Shown one piece after another: positions 15,091 to 22,078 of a DNA stretch of 23,886 nt. Source of the DNA: CAYPOY01 sp964412395 (GTDB taxonomy: Bacteria > Chloroflexota > Anaerolineae > B4-G1). The DNA lies in the NCBI GenBank assembly GCA_964412395.1, contig CAYPOY010000039.1, positions 1-23,886 on the forward strand. The letters are read 5' to 3'. Made by a program: the position numbers and the translations under genes. The notes below the pieces were generated by a model that saw only the letters and a list, made by a program, of their open reading frames with translations, did no database searches and was not told the DNA's origin. Numbering within the stretch: the stretch's first letter is position 1; each line of letters starts with the position of its first letter.

Positions 15091-15146
15091 AGTAGGGAAT
15101 AGGAAGTAGGAAGTATGGGGAAGACTTTGCATTACTCCCTACTTCC
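15091..15146. repeat. Inverted heptamer arrays forming a 14-bp stem between livJ and livH
   Basis: The arm 15102-15115 (ggaagtaggaagta) pairs with 15133-15146 (tactccctacttcc) at 13 of 14 positions, around a 17-base loop. Both arms are the agtaggr-type heptamer in opposite orientations. No T-run follows, so it is not a textbook terminator. It could still reduce read-through or protect the livJ transcript end. Confidence 0.75.
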
Positions 15147-15180
15147 TTGCCCAACGTATAAGAGTTTCAGTGTTCAGGTC

Positions 15181-16461
15181 CTAGTAGGTGGCATCGGGCC
15201 TGGGGAACACCGCCTCCACCTCGGCGTCCTCAAAAGGCCAGACGGCCTTGGGCTCCCCATTGATCACCTGCAGAACCACGGCTTTGGCATAAGGATTGTC
15301 TCCCTGCTCGTTGAAAGTAATGTGGTCCCCAGGGTACGTCTCCACCGCCGGCCCGGAGGTCAGGTCGAGTGCCAGGAAAGCCTGCCGCAGGTTGTCTGGA
15401 TTCAACGGATCGTCGGGGAACATCTCCCCCGAACGCTCAAGCGCTTCCTTCAGCACCCACATAGCATAGTAGTTCATCCCCGCCGCCTCTGTCGGGATGT
15501 GCCCGACCTGCGCCGTGAAATCCTGGACGAACTTGTTGTTCTGCGGCGTGTCCTTGGACGGATTGTAGCTGTACGTATTGGAGTAGTTATCGGCCGTCTC
15601 GCCCATGGCTTCTATGGATTCGGGATCCGTGAAGCCGCAGGCCCCCATTCCGGCGATGAACTTGGGGAAAGCACCCGCCTCTCGGAAGGCACTGGCGAAG
15701 ATGATCCCGTCCATGAAGTAGGGGCAATGCGCTACGAAGTCAGGCTTCGCAGCCGCGATGTCTGCTACGATTGTGGACGCATCCGCAATATCGTAGGGAT
15801 ACTCCTTCTGGTAAACGACGGTCAGGCCATTGTCCAGGGCGCCCTGCAAGGCACCTGTAGAGACGGCTCTCCCGAAGGCTGAGTCCTCGTTCAGGATAGC
15901 CAATCGCTCCACCGGCGTCCCAGCCCTTTCAGCGACGTCTACGACAAATTGGACCGCCGAAGCGCCATGCTGGCCAGCCTTGGGGCAGGGCCGGAACAGA
16001 TAGCGGCGGCCTATCTGTGTCAAATCGTCAACCAGGGCATCGGCTATCACGATCACCCCCTCCCTCTCGGTGACTTCCGATGCGGCCATGGTGAGACGGC
16101 TGATGTAGAGGCCCAAAATGGCCACCGGGTGGTGTTTGGCGATGATGCTCTCAGCTCCTAGCTTCGCGCTGTCCGCATCCTCCCCACAGTCCTCAACCGC
16201 CAGTTCCAACGGCAGGCCACCGAGCGATTCGATTCCACCCGCCTCATTGATATGCTGGACGGCGATCTCCATCCCGACTTTGGCCTCCGTGCCGAAGACC
16301 GCGTGTGCGCCGGTGAGGGGCTCGAGGCAGCCGACCACGATTTTGTCGGGGAGTTCCCCGGCCCCTTCCGGCTCCTTGGCCTGTTGGGGGCCGCACCCGA
16401 CTAACACGACTGGCAAAACCACTGCCATGACCAGCAGAGACCGAAAAACTTTGCGTATCAT
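15181..16461 (-). CDS. ABC transporter substrate-binding lipoprotein, LivJ-type
   Basis: A 426-residue periplasmic-binding-protein type I (Peripla_BP_6) protein anchored as a lipoprotein. It has a Lys/Arg start, a hydrophobic stretch and a lipobox LVGC with Cys23. The mature part begins with IVVGCLEPLTGAHAVFG and contains VGMEIAVQHINEAGGI, typical of LivJ-like receptors. ATG 16461 has a strong GGAGGAGG site seven bases upstream. It delivers ligand to LivHMGF just downstream. Ligand is not readable; the neighbouring N-heterocycle and methylamine-type genes make a small N-compound as likely as a branched amino acid. Confidence 0.93.
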   Translation of the reverse strand: MIRKVFRSLLVMAVVLPVVLVGCGPQQAKEPEGAGELPDKIVVGCLEPLTGAHAVFGTEAKVGMEIAVQHINEAGGIESLGGLPLELAVEDCGEDADSAKLGAESIIAKHHPVAILGLYISRLTMAASEVTEREGVIVIADALVDDLTQIGRRYLFRPCPKAGQHGASAVQFVVDVAERAGTPVERLAILNEDSAFGRAVSTGALQGALDNGLTVVYQKEYPYDIADASTIVADIAAAKPDFVAHCPYFMDGIIFASAFREAGAFPKFIAGMGACGFTDPESIEAMGETADNYSNTYSYNPSKDTPQNNKFVQDFTAQVGHIPTEAAGMNYYAMWVLKEALERSGEMFPDDPLNPDNLRQAFLALDLTSGPAVETYPGDHITFNEQGDNPYAKAVVLQVINGEPKAVWPFEDAEVEAVFPRPDATY

Positions 16462-16727
16462 CTTTCCTCCTCCTCAGTCTATCTAATGTTCGTGAGAGTC
16501 AACCACTGTGGATAAATGGACGCAAGTTCTGTTTCAAGAGCGTGATACTACCTCACCTCCTTTCATTGCATCTGCCCTCTGGCAAAGTACAAACCGCGAA
16601 CGACTCGGCCAAAGGGAAATCCCAGTCCACCGAAACAACTGTCCAGCAACCTAACTGCTCGACGTTCAAGTACGGTGTGCCTCAAGAAACCTGTCCCCCC
16701 TGGCTTCTCAGAGTCCGAAAGGATGCT
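16462..16727. other. Spacer between the IclR gene and livJ
   Basis: It contains the livJ ribosome binding site and a second, unused anti-16S-like stretch AAAGGAGGTGAGG (minus strand, 16551-16563) with no ATG or GTG at proper distance. A weak promoter candidate on the minus strand (TTGAAA, 17 bases, TATCCA) follows it. I see no convincing terminator. Confidence 0.45.
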
Positions 16728-17525
16728 CTAGGTTGGAAACGGCCTCTCGTCCTTCGAATCGGTCCCTGCATTGAGCAATGTGGATATCCGGTAGGCAGCC
16801 TGACGGCAGAGCGCCACGTACTGCTGAAGCAATTCATCTGTGAACCGCGAGCTGGGTCCGGCAACACCGATAGCCGCCACTACCTCGCTCTCCCGGCCTC
16901 GAATCGGCGTGGCAACTCCCCAGGCACCCTGGTCTGTCTCCTCGCAACTCATCGCGTACCCGCGCTCTTGGATCCTGGCCAACTCGGCCACAAGCTCATC
17001 GGAATCTGTGATCGTGTTAGTACACAGCTTCGGCAGTCCCTTATCCTGGATAATGGCCTGGATCTCCTCCTCCGGCAGATACGCCATGAGGGCTTTGGAG
17101 GAGGCTCCTGCGTGAGGGAAGCGGCGCGTTCCTACATCCAGAGTCATGCGTACCGAGTGGCTGGTCTCGACTTTTTCGATACAGATGACCTCGTGCTCGT
17201 GGTAGGTTGTTAGAATGGCCGTCTCCCCCGTGGCAGCCACAAGGTCGCGCATGACCGGCCTGGCGATGTGGCGCAGGCCGGTGCTCTCTGCGGCAAGGCT
17301 GCCCCAGACAGAGATGCGATAACCGAGGCGCCATCGCTTGTCGCTGGGGTCACGGCGCAGGATTCCGTGGGATTCCAGACTGACGAGGAAACGGTGGAGC
17401 GTGCTCTTGGGCAGTCCAAGATGCACGCTGAGCTCCGCCAGGGACCAGGTTGGCTGCCCTGGAGAGAAGCAGTCCAGAATCCTGACCAAGCGGTCAACTG
17501 TCTTAACCGATGAAGAGTTATTCAT
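16728..17525 (-). CDS. IclR-family transcriptional regulator
   Basis: A 265-residue regulator with an N-terminal winged helix (LAELSVHLGLPKSTLHRFLVSL, about residues 29-50) and a C-terminal IclR effector domain (GETAILTTYHEHEVICIEK; HAGASSKALMAYLP; GVATPIRGRE). Family members bind small organic acids or aromatic/ureide metabolites and recognise palindromes of TGGAA...TTCCA type. ATG 17525 has GGAG six bases upstream and its own sigma-70 promoter. It lies between the methyltransferase unit and the Liv importer, so either or both may be targets. AllR, the allantoin regulator, is in this family, but this copy cannot be assigned. Confidence 0.94.
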   Translation of the reverse strand: MNNSSSVKTVDRLVRILDCFSPGQPTWSLAELSVHLGLPKSTLHRFLVSLESHGILRRDPSDKRWRLGYRISVWGSLAAESTGLRHIARPVMRDLVAATGETAILTTYHEHEVICIEKVETSHSVRMTLDVGTRRFPHAGASSKALMAYLPEEEIQAIIQDKGLPKLCTNTITDSDELVAELARIQERGYAMSCEETDQGAWGVATPIRGRESEVVAAIGVAGPSSRFTDELLQQYVALCRQAAYRISTLLNAGTDSKDERPFPT

Positions 17526-17560
17526 GGTTGCTCCAAAAGGCTGGTAGATGAGACTACTCG

Positions 17561-17589
17561 ATTGTACTATGTATCCCCCATACCGTCAA
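17561..17589 (-). promoter_or_regulatory. Sigma-70-type promoter of the IclR gene
   Basis: On the minus strand: -35 TTGACG (17584-17589), 17-base spacer, -10 TACAAT (17561-17566). It lies 36 bases before the ATG and downstream of the methyltransferase gene end. Confidence 0.8.
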
Positions 17590-17691
17590 GCAGTTTCGCA
17601 TTCGTGAACCGGGCTATCTGACCTCGCCGACTGGTACCCAGGATTTGAACCGTCGTTCAGGATAGAAGGCTTTGTTCCTGAGACGCCGCGG

Positions 17692-19071
17692 TTACAACAG
17701 CGAATAGCCGAGCCCGAATCCGCTTAGCTTCTCCTTGCACCGCCCATACAGGTCCAAGTACTCCTGGGTGGGCTGCAGTGTCTCGAGATCGTAGCATTCG
17801 TCAAACCGCTTGCCGATGGGAGCCTTGTCTAGCTGGGTTTCGTACTGAAGCAAGATCTGTTTGACAATCTCGTTAGCCTGCTCTCGTGTCACCCCCTGCC
17901 GAGCTACCAGGTGTCCCGCCTCCGCCCCGATACGCGCCTCCATCCCGGTCGCACGCTCTGGATACCGGTTGCGGGCAACCGCCACCAGGTCTAGATCTGC
18001 TCCTGACACTGTGGCCGCCAGCGCGTTGGCCACGGTCTCGTACACCACCATCTCCGTGCACGGGCCAGCAGCAGTGAAAGTGTTCACTGTAACCAAGAGA
18101 TGGGTGTTGCGGCTCAGCGCTTGCGCGGTGATACTCACCAACCACAGCAGCTCCCGCGTAGTATTGCAACCTTGCATAAGGTGCAATGGGAAACCACAGT
18201 GCCACTGTGCCTCCAGAGCCAGGAGCCCCAGGAAATGATAGGCCACGTGAACTATAGCTGTCGCCTCTGGACCACCAGAATACCCCCCCATCAACGTTCC
18301 GTACAGCCCATACTTGTTGTGTCCGCTGTGGCGCAGACAGACTACCTTCTTCACTCGCTCGTAGTCAATCTTTAGCTCCGCCGTGGCTGCGATGCACAAC
18401 CCATCGTTTGGCTGCACCCCAAGGTCAGCCCGGACGGCAGCCAGGATGGCATCACTCCGCACCGCGTTAGAGACCAGGTTGTGAATGCCGATCTGAGGCC
18501 GCCCAGCCGCCCGCGCCGCCTCCCGCAACTTGATCACGTTCCAGATTGCTGCCTCCACCTCCTGAGGTGTCCCCGACTTGATAGGACGGCCATGGACTGT
18601 CTGGCTGAAAGCGCTCGAGAAGGTGTTAGCCAGGGGTTCCTGCGCGTAGCTCTGCACCATCAGGACAAACCGCTCCTCAGCCACTGGTGTGCCCACTGGG
18701 GTCATCATGCAGAAGGGGGGCTTGGGGTCCTCGATTGCCCGATAGGTCATGACCGCTACGTCCCTACCCTGCCCATAGGTGACCGTCGCCGGTGCGTGCT
18801 TCAGAGCCCATTCCACCTCATCACGAGTAAACTTCATCAACCGGCTAGTGTCCCGACAGTATATGCCCAGTTGCAGGAACAGATCAAGACCCGCTTGATA
18901 GACCCGGTCCGCCAGATTGTCGTCGGCCGGGATCACCTGCCCCGGTTTGTAACGAATGTCATACTTCTCGACCATCTGGCGGGCCACTCGCCCCACCTGC
19001 CGATCAAATTCCTCTTCCTTGACAAAGGGACCAGTCTCGCTGCGCCCAATCGCGTCCCAGAAACTAATCAT
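17692..19071 (-). CDS. MtmB-family monomethylamine methyltransferase homologue without pyrrolysine
   Basis: A 459-residue protein, the same size as archaeal MtmB (458). It aligns along its length with MtmB as I recall it: GIYCRDTSRLMKFTRDEV, GTPVAEERF, MGGYSGGPEATAIV, AGPCTEM, TGMEAR and GKRFDECYDLETLQPTQEY. MtmB moves the methyl group of monomethylamine to a corrinoid protein and needs pyrrolysine 202 in AGRPGMGVOG. Here the same stretch is AGRPQIGIHN, with an ordinary CAC His197 (18481-18483). No in-frame TAG exists. ATG 19071 (reading MISFWDAIG) has AAGGAGG about nine bases upstream; an in-frame start at 19095 is weaker. It follows a corrinoid protein gene. Substrate is likely an N-methyl or related methylated compound but not necessarily methylamine. 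Confidence 0.9.
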   Translation of the reverse strand: MISFWDAIGRSETGPFVKEEEFDRQVGRVARQMVEKYDIRYKPGQVIPADDNLADRVYQAGLDLFLQLGIYCRDTSRLMKFTRDEVEWALKHAPATVTYGQGRDVAVMTYRAIEDPKPPFCMMTPVGTPVAEERFVLMVQSYAQEPLANTFSSAFSQTVHGRPIKSGTPQEVEAAIWNVIKLREAARAAGRPQIGIHNLVSNAVRSDAILAAVRADLGVQPNDGLCIAATAELKIDYERVKKVVCLRHSGHNKYGLYGTLMGGYSGGPEATAIVHVAYHFLGLLALEAQWHCGFPLHLMQGCNTTRELLWLVSITAQALSRNTHLLVTVNTFTAAGPCTEMVVYETVANALAATVSGADLDLVAVARNRYPERATGMEARIGAEAGHLVARQGVTREQANEIVKQILLQYETQLDKAPIGKRFDECYDLETLQPTQEYLDLYGRCKEKLSGFGLGYSLL

Positions 19072-19171
19072 CTCCGCTCGCCTCCTTCTTTCCACACATT
19101 AGATTCTTCGCTACCTCAACAGCCTCAGCCGCGTTTTCTCCATAGCCGTCGGCTCCTGCCTCCCCTAATCC
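19064..19171 (-). other. Out-of-frame C-terminal continuation of the corrinoid protein
   Basis: In the -1 phase the minus strand reads GLGEAGADGYGENAAEAV then EVAKNLM. This is the standard end of methyltransferase corrinoid proteins (ADGYGENAAEAV is family-typical). It ends with TAG at 19064-19066 and overlaps the methyltransferase start by eight bases. A single-base loss near 19170, or a -1 frameshift at Trp191, would join it to the main frame and give 226 residues. Confidence 0.85.
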
Positions 19172-19743
19172 CACTCCTCCATCACTGGCGCGCCGCCGAG
19201 CATGATCTGATACTTGTCCCGTAAGCCCAGCTCGCTCAAAAGCGCCGCGATGTCAGGCATATAAGCCATAGTCGTCGTTAGAATAGCTGAGGCCGCAATG
19301 ATGTCGGCTCTCGTCTCCTCCGCTTTCTCCACAAACCTGCGGACGGGTACATCTCTGCCCAGGTCATAGACGGCGAAGCCAGCCGCTTGAAGCATAGTCT
19401 TGACAATGTTCTTGCCCAGGTCATGTAAATCGCCCTGGATCATGCCCAAGACAATCGTGCCCTGCGTTCCACGCTCCTGACCCCGCATCAGATGAGGTGT
19501 CAGTACATCCACAGCGGCTTTCATGGCGTCAGCAGAAAGCATCAGATCAGGTAAGTAGTACTCCAGCTTGGCGAACTTGTCCCCGACGATGAACATCCCT
19601 CGAGTGTACCCCTCCTCGATGGCCTCGTATGGGTCTACACCCTCGTCCAGCGCCTGCCGCGCCAGGGCCACGCATAGGTCCATGTCTCCCCCTACAGTGG
19701 CCTCCACCATCCGCTCAAATAGATTCATCTCTGCACTTACCAT
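19165..19743 (-). CDS. Methyltransferase corrinoid protein (MtmC/MttC-like), C-terminus frameshifted
   Basis: 192 residues in this frame. The N-terminal cap (B12-binding_2, about 8-90) precedes the cobalamin domain with GDLHDLGKNIV, where His107 is the lower cobalt ligand, SAILTTTM (Ser152) and GGAPVMEEW. The corrinoid carries the methyl group between a substrate methyltransferase and a second methyltransferase. The frame ends at TAG 19165 right after GGAPVMEEWD, about 30 residues short for the family; the missing part exists in the next phase. ATG 19743 has GAGGAGG seven bases upstream. It is first in a two-gene unit with the MtmB homologue. The cobalamin site is complete, so partial function is possible if the truncation is real. 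Confidence 0.9.
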   Translation of the reverse strand: MVSAEMNLFERMVEATVGGDMDLCVALARQALDEGVDPYEAIEEGYTRGMFIVGDKFAKLEYYLPDLMLSADAMKAAVDVLTPHLMRGQERGTQGTIVLGMIQGDLHDLGKNIVKTMLQAAGFAVYDLGRDVPVRRFVEKAEETRADIIAASAILTTTMAYMPDIAALLSELGLRDKYQIMLGGAPVMEEWD

Positions 19744-19782
19744 AGCTTAACCTCCTCGTTAGTACATCGCCTGCCTCTTTTT

Positions 19783-19797
19783 TGGAATATTGTTCCA
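19783..19797. promoter_or_regulatory. IclR-type palindromic operator at the corrinoid gene start site
   Basis: tggaatattgttcca has perfect 5-base arms tggaa/ttcca around a 5-base centre. The best known IclR family sites have the form TGGAAATnATTTCCA. It lies 7-21 bases after the -10 box, over the predicted transcription start, a repressor position. An IclR-family gene is 2.3 kb away on the same strand. Confidence 0.72.
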
Positions 19798-19803
19798 CTA
19801 AGT

Positions 19804-19832
19804 AGTATACCACACTTGATGATGGTTGTCAA
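19804..19832 (-). promoter_or_regulatory. Sigma-70-type promoter of the corrinoid/methyltransferase unit
   Basis: On the minus strand: -35 TTGACA (19827-19832), exact 17-base spacer, -10 TATACT (19804-19809). It is nearly consensus and lies 61 bases before the ATG. Confidence 0.87.
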
Positions 19833-19949
19833 CGTTGGGTTGTTTTGCCCAACACGAAGTGAGAGAATCGGGCCTCGAAATTAAGTTTCTGCATTTCCCC
19901 AAACTCACGAGAAGGAGTATCATGATAACAAGACGGGAGGTGCAGGGAA

Positions 19950-20085
19950 ATGACCAAGAACCGACGCCACTGGACTGCCGAGGAGAAGTTGCACATCCTC
20001 GAAGAGGCTCGTTAGACACCGCAAACGATCAGCGAAGTGTGTCGTCGTCAGGGCCTAGCCCCGGGCCAGTTCTACGCCTGGGGCT
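19950..20085 (+). pseudogene. IS3/IS66-type transposase OrfA (HTH) remnant
   Basis: From ATG 19950 the plus strand reads MTKNRRHWTAEEKLHILEEA, a TAG at 20013, then TISEVCRRQGLAPGQFYAWG. This is the conserved helix-turn-helix N-terminus of IS3-like OrfA transposases. The stop codon, the loss of similarity after FYAWG and the absence of a DDE gene show it is dead. A GGGAGG ribosome binding site is kept upstream. No terminal inverted repeats could be identified. Confidence 0.82.
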
Positions 20086-20138
20086 CAGCTTTTTTCCCCA
20101 CGTTGTATAGCTGGCTTGAGACGGTTTGCTCGCGCAAC

Positions 20139-20377
20139 GTGAAGATCGGTCTGGATGTCACGGACCGGGGACAAGTGTTGGGTATTATCGATCTGATCGT
20201 TGAAGAAATTGGAAGGATCGACGTTACGGCAGGGCCAATTCCGTCGCACCAGGGGCTATCTATTCGCCGATGCTCGACCAGTACTACCAGGATCACGCGG
20301 AGCAGATGAAAGCGTTCGAAGCCAAACATCCGTTCGGACGATTCGGAGGCTCTCTGGGATTTCGCGGGGTGCTCTGA
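20139..20377 (+). pseudogene. Short-chain dehydrogenase/reductase remnant in two phases
   Basis: Piece one (20139-20226) reads VKIGLDVTDRGQVLG then EEIGRIDV, the SDR segment just before the usual LVNNAG. Piece two (about 20237-20377, shifted by two bases) reads NSVAPGAIYSPMLDQYYQ then KHPFGRFGGS, the SDR stretch after the catalytic YxxxK region. The Rossmann start, NNAG, catalytic Ser/Tyr/Lys and C-terminus are missing. An internal deletion joined the pieces. It lies directly after the transposase remnant. Confidence 0.8.
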
Positions 20378-21564
20378 GCGGGCGTGCCGCCCGCGCCGCA
20401 CATCTGGGGGTAGTGCATCGCCTCAACGCCACATACGGGGACGGCACGTCCCCTTTGAGCATACCTACCCCGCGAAACCCGGAAGATCCACAATCCCGGC
20501 AAGGCTTCGCGGGCGCGTTCATCCTGTAATTGCAGGATACTTTCCAGCAGCCAGGAGAGGGCCAGCAACTGGCGCTCATTAAACAGCGTGTGCCAGTGGG
20601 TGTAGTTGTAGTTCAGCGGGTCGCGGGTCTTGTTGCCATCGGGAATCGCTGAGCGGGGAATCAGCAGGTTATCCTTTTCCCGCTGAAACTGATGTACGGC
20701 GTCCATGAAGTTGGCCTGATCTTCCTCATCCGGCGTTTTCATTTCCCGGCCGTGAACCGGACACAGGTACAGGGTGGCGTACATACGACGGGGGAAGGGG
20801 GCTTCTTCTCGCTGAGCCGCCTTGAGGATGGGTTGCGTCTGCCCGCAGGTGGGACAGGTAAAGTTCACCCTGCCGGCCGGCCCCCGACGGGGATTGAACG
20901 TGTGCTCACAGGCCGGGCAGGTGGCGTCGCCCCGTTTGTCACGGGTAGTAAAGACGTAACCACATTCCGGGCACAGGATTGTGCGGAAATCCCGGTCGCT
21001 GTCTATCACGTAAGAATTGTGGAGCGGTACCTGGCTGCCGCAACTGGCGCACGTGGCCTCGTTGACCCAGAGAACGTTGAGGATGTGGACCTCGCGTCCA
21101 CAGCCGGGGCGATGGCAGCGGGTGCGGTACAGCCGCCGGATGCGGGGAGCCACCTCGGCCTCCAGTTGGCGGAAGGCGTCGTGCAACTCCCCCTTATGCA
21201 CCGATTCGACGGCCCGCTTCACCGTCCACCAGGCCACCGGGTTGAGGTCGCAGCCCACCACCTTGCAGCCCAGGCGCAGGGCTTCAACGACAGTCGTTCC
21301 GCCGCCCATAAAGGGGTCGAGCACGATCTTGCCGGAGAAGTTGTGGCGCTGGTAGTAGTGCTCCCATACTGGCTCGCCCGGCGGCAAGAAGGCAGCCAGC
21401 AGGATAGTACGGAAGACGGACCCTAGCCGCCGCGCCCACCACTTATGGATATAGGTGGCCGGGCGGTAAAAGTGCTTATTGTGACCCTCCTGCTCGGCAA
21501 GTTGATTGAGTTGGAGCAGGGGGAAGGTTTGTTCGATGTTGAGGGTGGTTTGGGGTTGGTTCAC
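20293..21564 (-). CDS. DUF1156/COG1743-type adenine-specific DNA methylase, truncated
   Basis: A 423-residue frame. Its first ~385 residues match Zn-ribbon-containing DNA methylases (COG1743), normally about 900 residues or more. Visible parts are the DUF1156 start ATYIHKWWARRLGSVFR, SAM-binding motif I DPFMGGGTT, GCDLNPVAWW, and paired cysteines of zinc ribbons (CHRPGCG, CASCG, CPECG, CPACE, CPTCG). The catalytic DPPY motif should lie further on and is absent. After about ALPG (near 20510) the tail is unrelated, rich in repeat-like sequence, and overlaps the dehydrogenase remnant. It is probably a broken gene. Such methylases often belong to defence or restriction-like loci. It follows the PIN gene by 30 bases. 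Confidence 0.82.
   Translation of the reverse strand: MNQPQTTLNIEQTFPLLQLNQLAEQEGHNKHFYRPATYIHKWWARRLGSVFRTILLAAFLPPGEPVWEHYYQRHNFSGKIVLDPFMGGGTTVVEALRLGCKVVGCDLNPVAWWTVKRAVESVHKGELHDAFRQLEAEVAPRIRRLYRTRCHRPGCGREVHILNVLWVNEATCASCGSQVPLHNSYVIDSDRDFRTILCPECGYVFTTRDKRGDATCPACEHTFNPRRGPAGRVNFTCPTCGQTQPILKAAQREEAPFPRRMYATLYLCPVHGREMKTPDEEDQANFMDAVHQFQREKDNLLIPRSAIPDGNKTRDPLNYNYTHWHTLFNERQLLALSWLLESILQLQDERAREALPGLWIFRVSRGRYAQRGRAVPVCGVEAMHYPQMCGAGGTPAQSTPRNPREPPNRPNGCLASNAFICSA
20437..20453. repeat. Short GC-rich hairpin ggggacg-gca-cgtcccc
   Basis: A perfect 7-bp stem with a 3-base loop at the breakpoint of the truncated methylase. It is followed by ttt only, so a terminator role is weak. Confidence 0.55.
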
Positions 21565-21594
21565 TGTTTGCCTATTCTTTAGCCGTGTCGAAAT

Positions 21595-22053
21595 CTACCT
21601 CACCAACGGGGGGATGACTTGGAAACCGAGCAATGTGAAGTGCCAATCGAACGAGAAGACTTTTCGCAATCCCAGCCTGTTCATAACTGCCATGCTGACC
21701 GTATCGGTGAAGGTGAGAGTCTGATCGCCGAAGCGCTCGATGTACTCCATCGCTCGCAGCTCGTCTTCCTCAAGTGGGCGGACGACATCGGCAAAGCCAT
21801 CGTACATGCCCTCCAGGAAGTGCAGTGCTGGCAGGATGCCCAGGCGAGGCTTGTAGAGCAAGCGGCGATGCGTTTCGGCTATTGTCAGCGTGGTGACGTA
21901 GAAAGGATAGGCAAGCCATCTCAACCCGGCGAGGCATCGAGCGGCCGCTTCGTGGTATTTGTCTCTCGGATCGGCAATCGCTTCCAGGGCACACGTATCA
22001 AATAAAACTGCCCGTTCGTAGATGCTACGCGGAACGGGCAGTACAGGATACAT
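21595..22053 (-). CDS. PIN-domain ribonuclease (VapC-like)
   Basis: A 152-residue PIN-domain protein. The four acidic metal-binding residues are visible: Asp19 in VLFDTCALEA, Glu60 in TIAETHRR, Asp117 in LTFTDTVSMAV and Asp136 in VFSFDWHF. Such proteins cleave RNA, usually as toxins of VapBC pairs. ATG 22053 has GAGGGAG five bases upstream. No VapB-like DNA-binding antitoxin is adjacent; the preceding small protein is not a recognised antitoxin. It is the third gene of the protease operon. Confidence 0.88.
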   Translation of the reverse strand: MYPVLPVPRSIYERAVLFDTCALEAIADPRDKYHEAAARCLAGLRWLAYPFYVTTLTIAETHRRLLYKPRLGILPALHFLEGMYDGFADVVRPLEEDELRAMEYIERFGDQTLTFTDTVSMAVMNRLGLRKVFSFDWHFTLLGFQVIPPLVR

Positions 22054-22078
22054 GCCAACTCCCTCGCTGGCGGCAAAT

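Noticed and set aside
17625..17665. tRNA-like 3' end on the minus strand (GGTTCAAATCC then a CCA)
   Set aside because: The T stem does not pair beyond two bases, and no anticodon or D arm can be folded upstream.
17660..17691. Terminator after the methyltransferase gene (tcagga / tcctga hairpin)
   Set aside because: Six-base stem with a long loop and no T-run; not convincing.
19064..19167. The TAG at 19165-19167 as a pyrrolysine codon in the corrinoid gene
   Set aside because: Read-through in the same frame gives GRQEPTAM and soon another TAG, with no family similarity; the family sequence is in the -1 phase. TAG also serves as the ordinary stop of pyrB, livF, livH and livJ here.
19744..19803. 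Cobalamin riboswitch before the corrinoid gene
   Set aside because: Only about 55 bases separate the predicted start site and the ATG, with no B12-box-like sequence.
20437..20459. Intrinsic terminator at the ggggacg hairpin
   Set aside because: Only three T follow the stem, and it lies in a degenerate breakpoint region.
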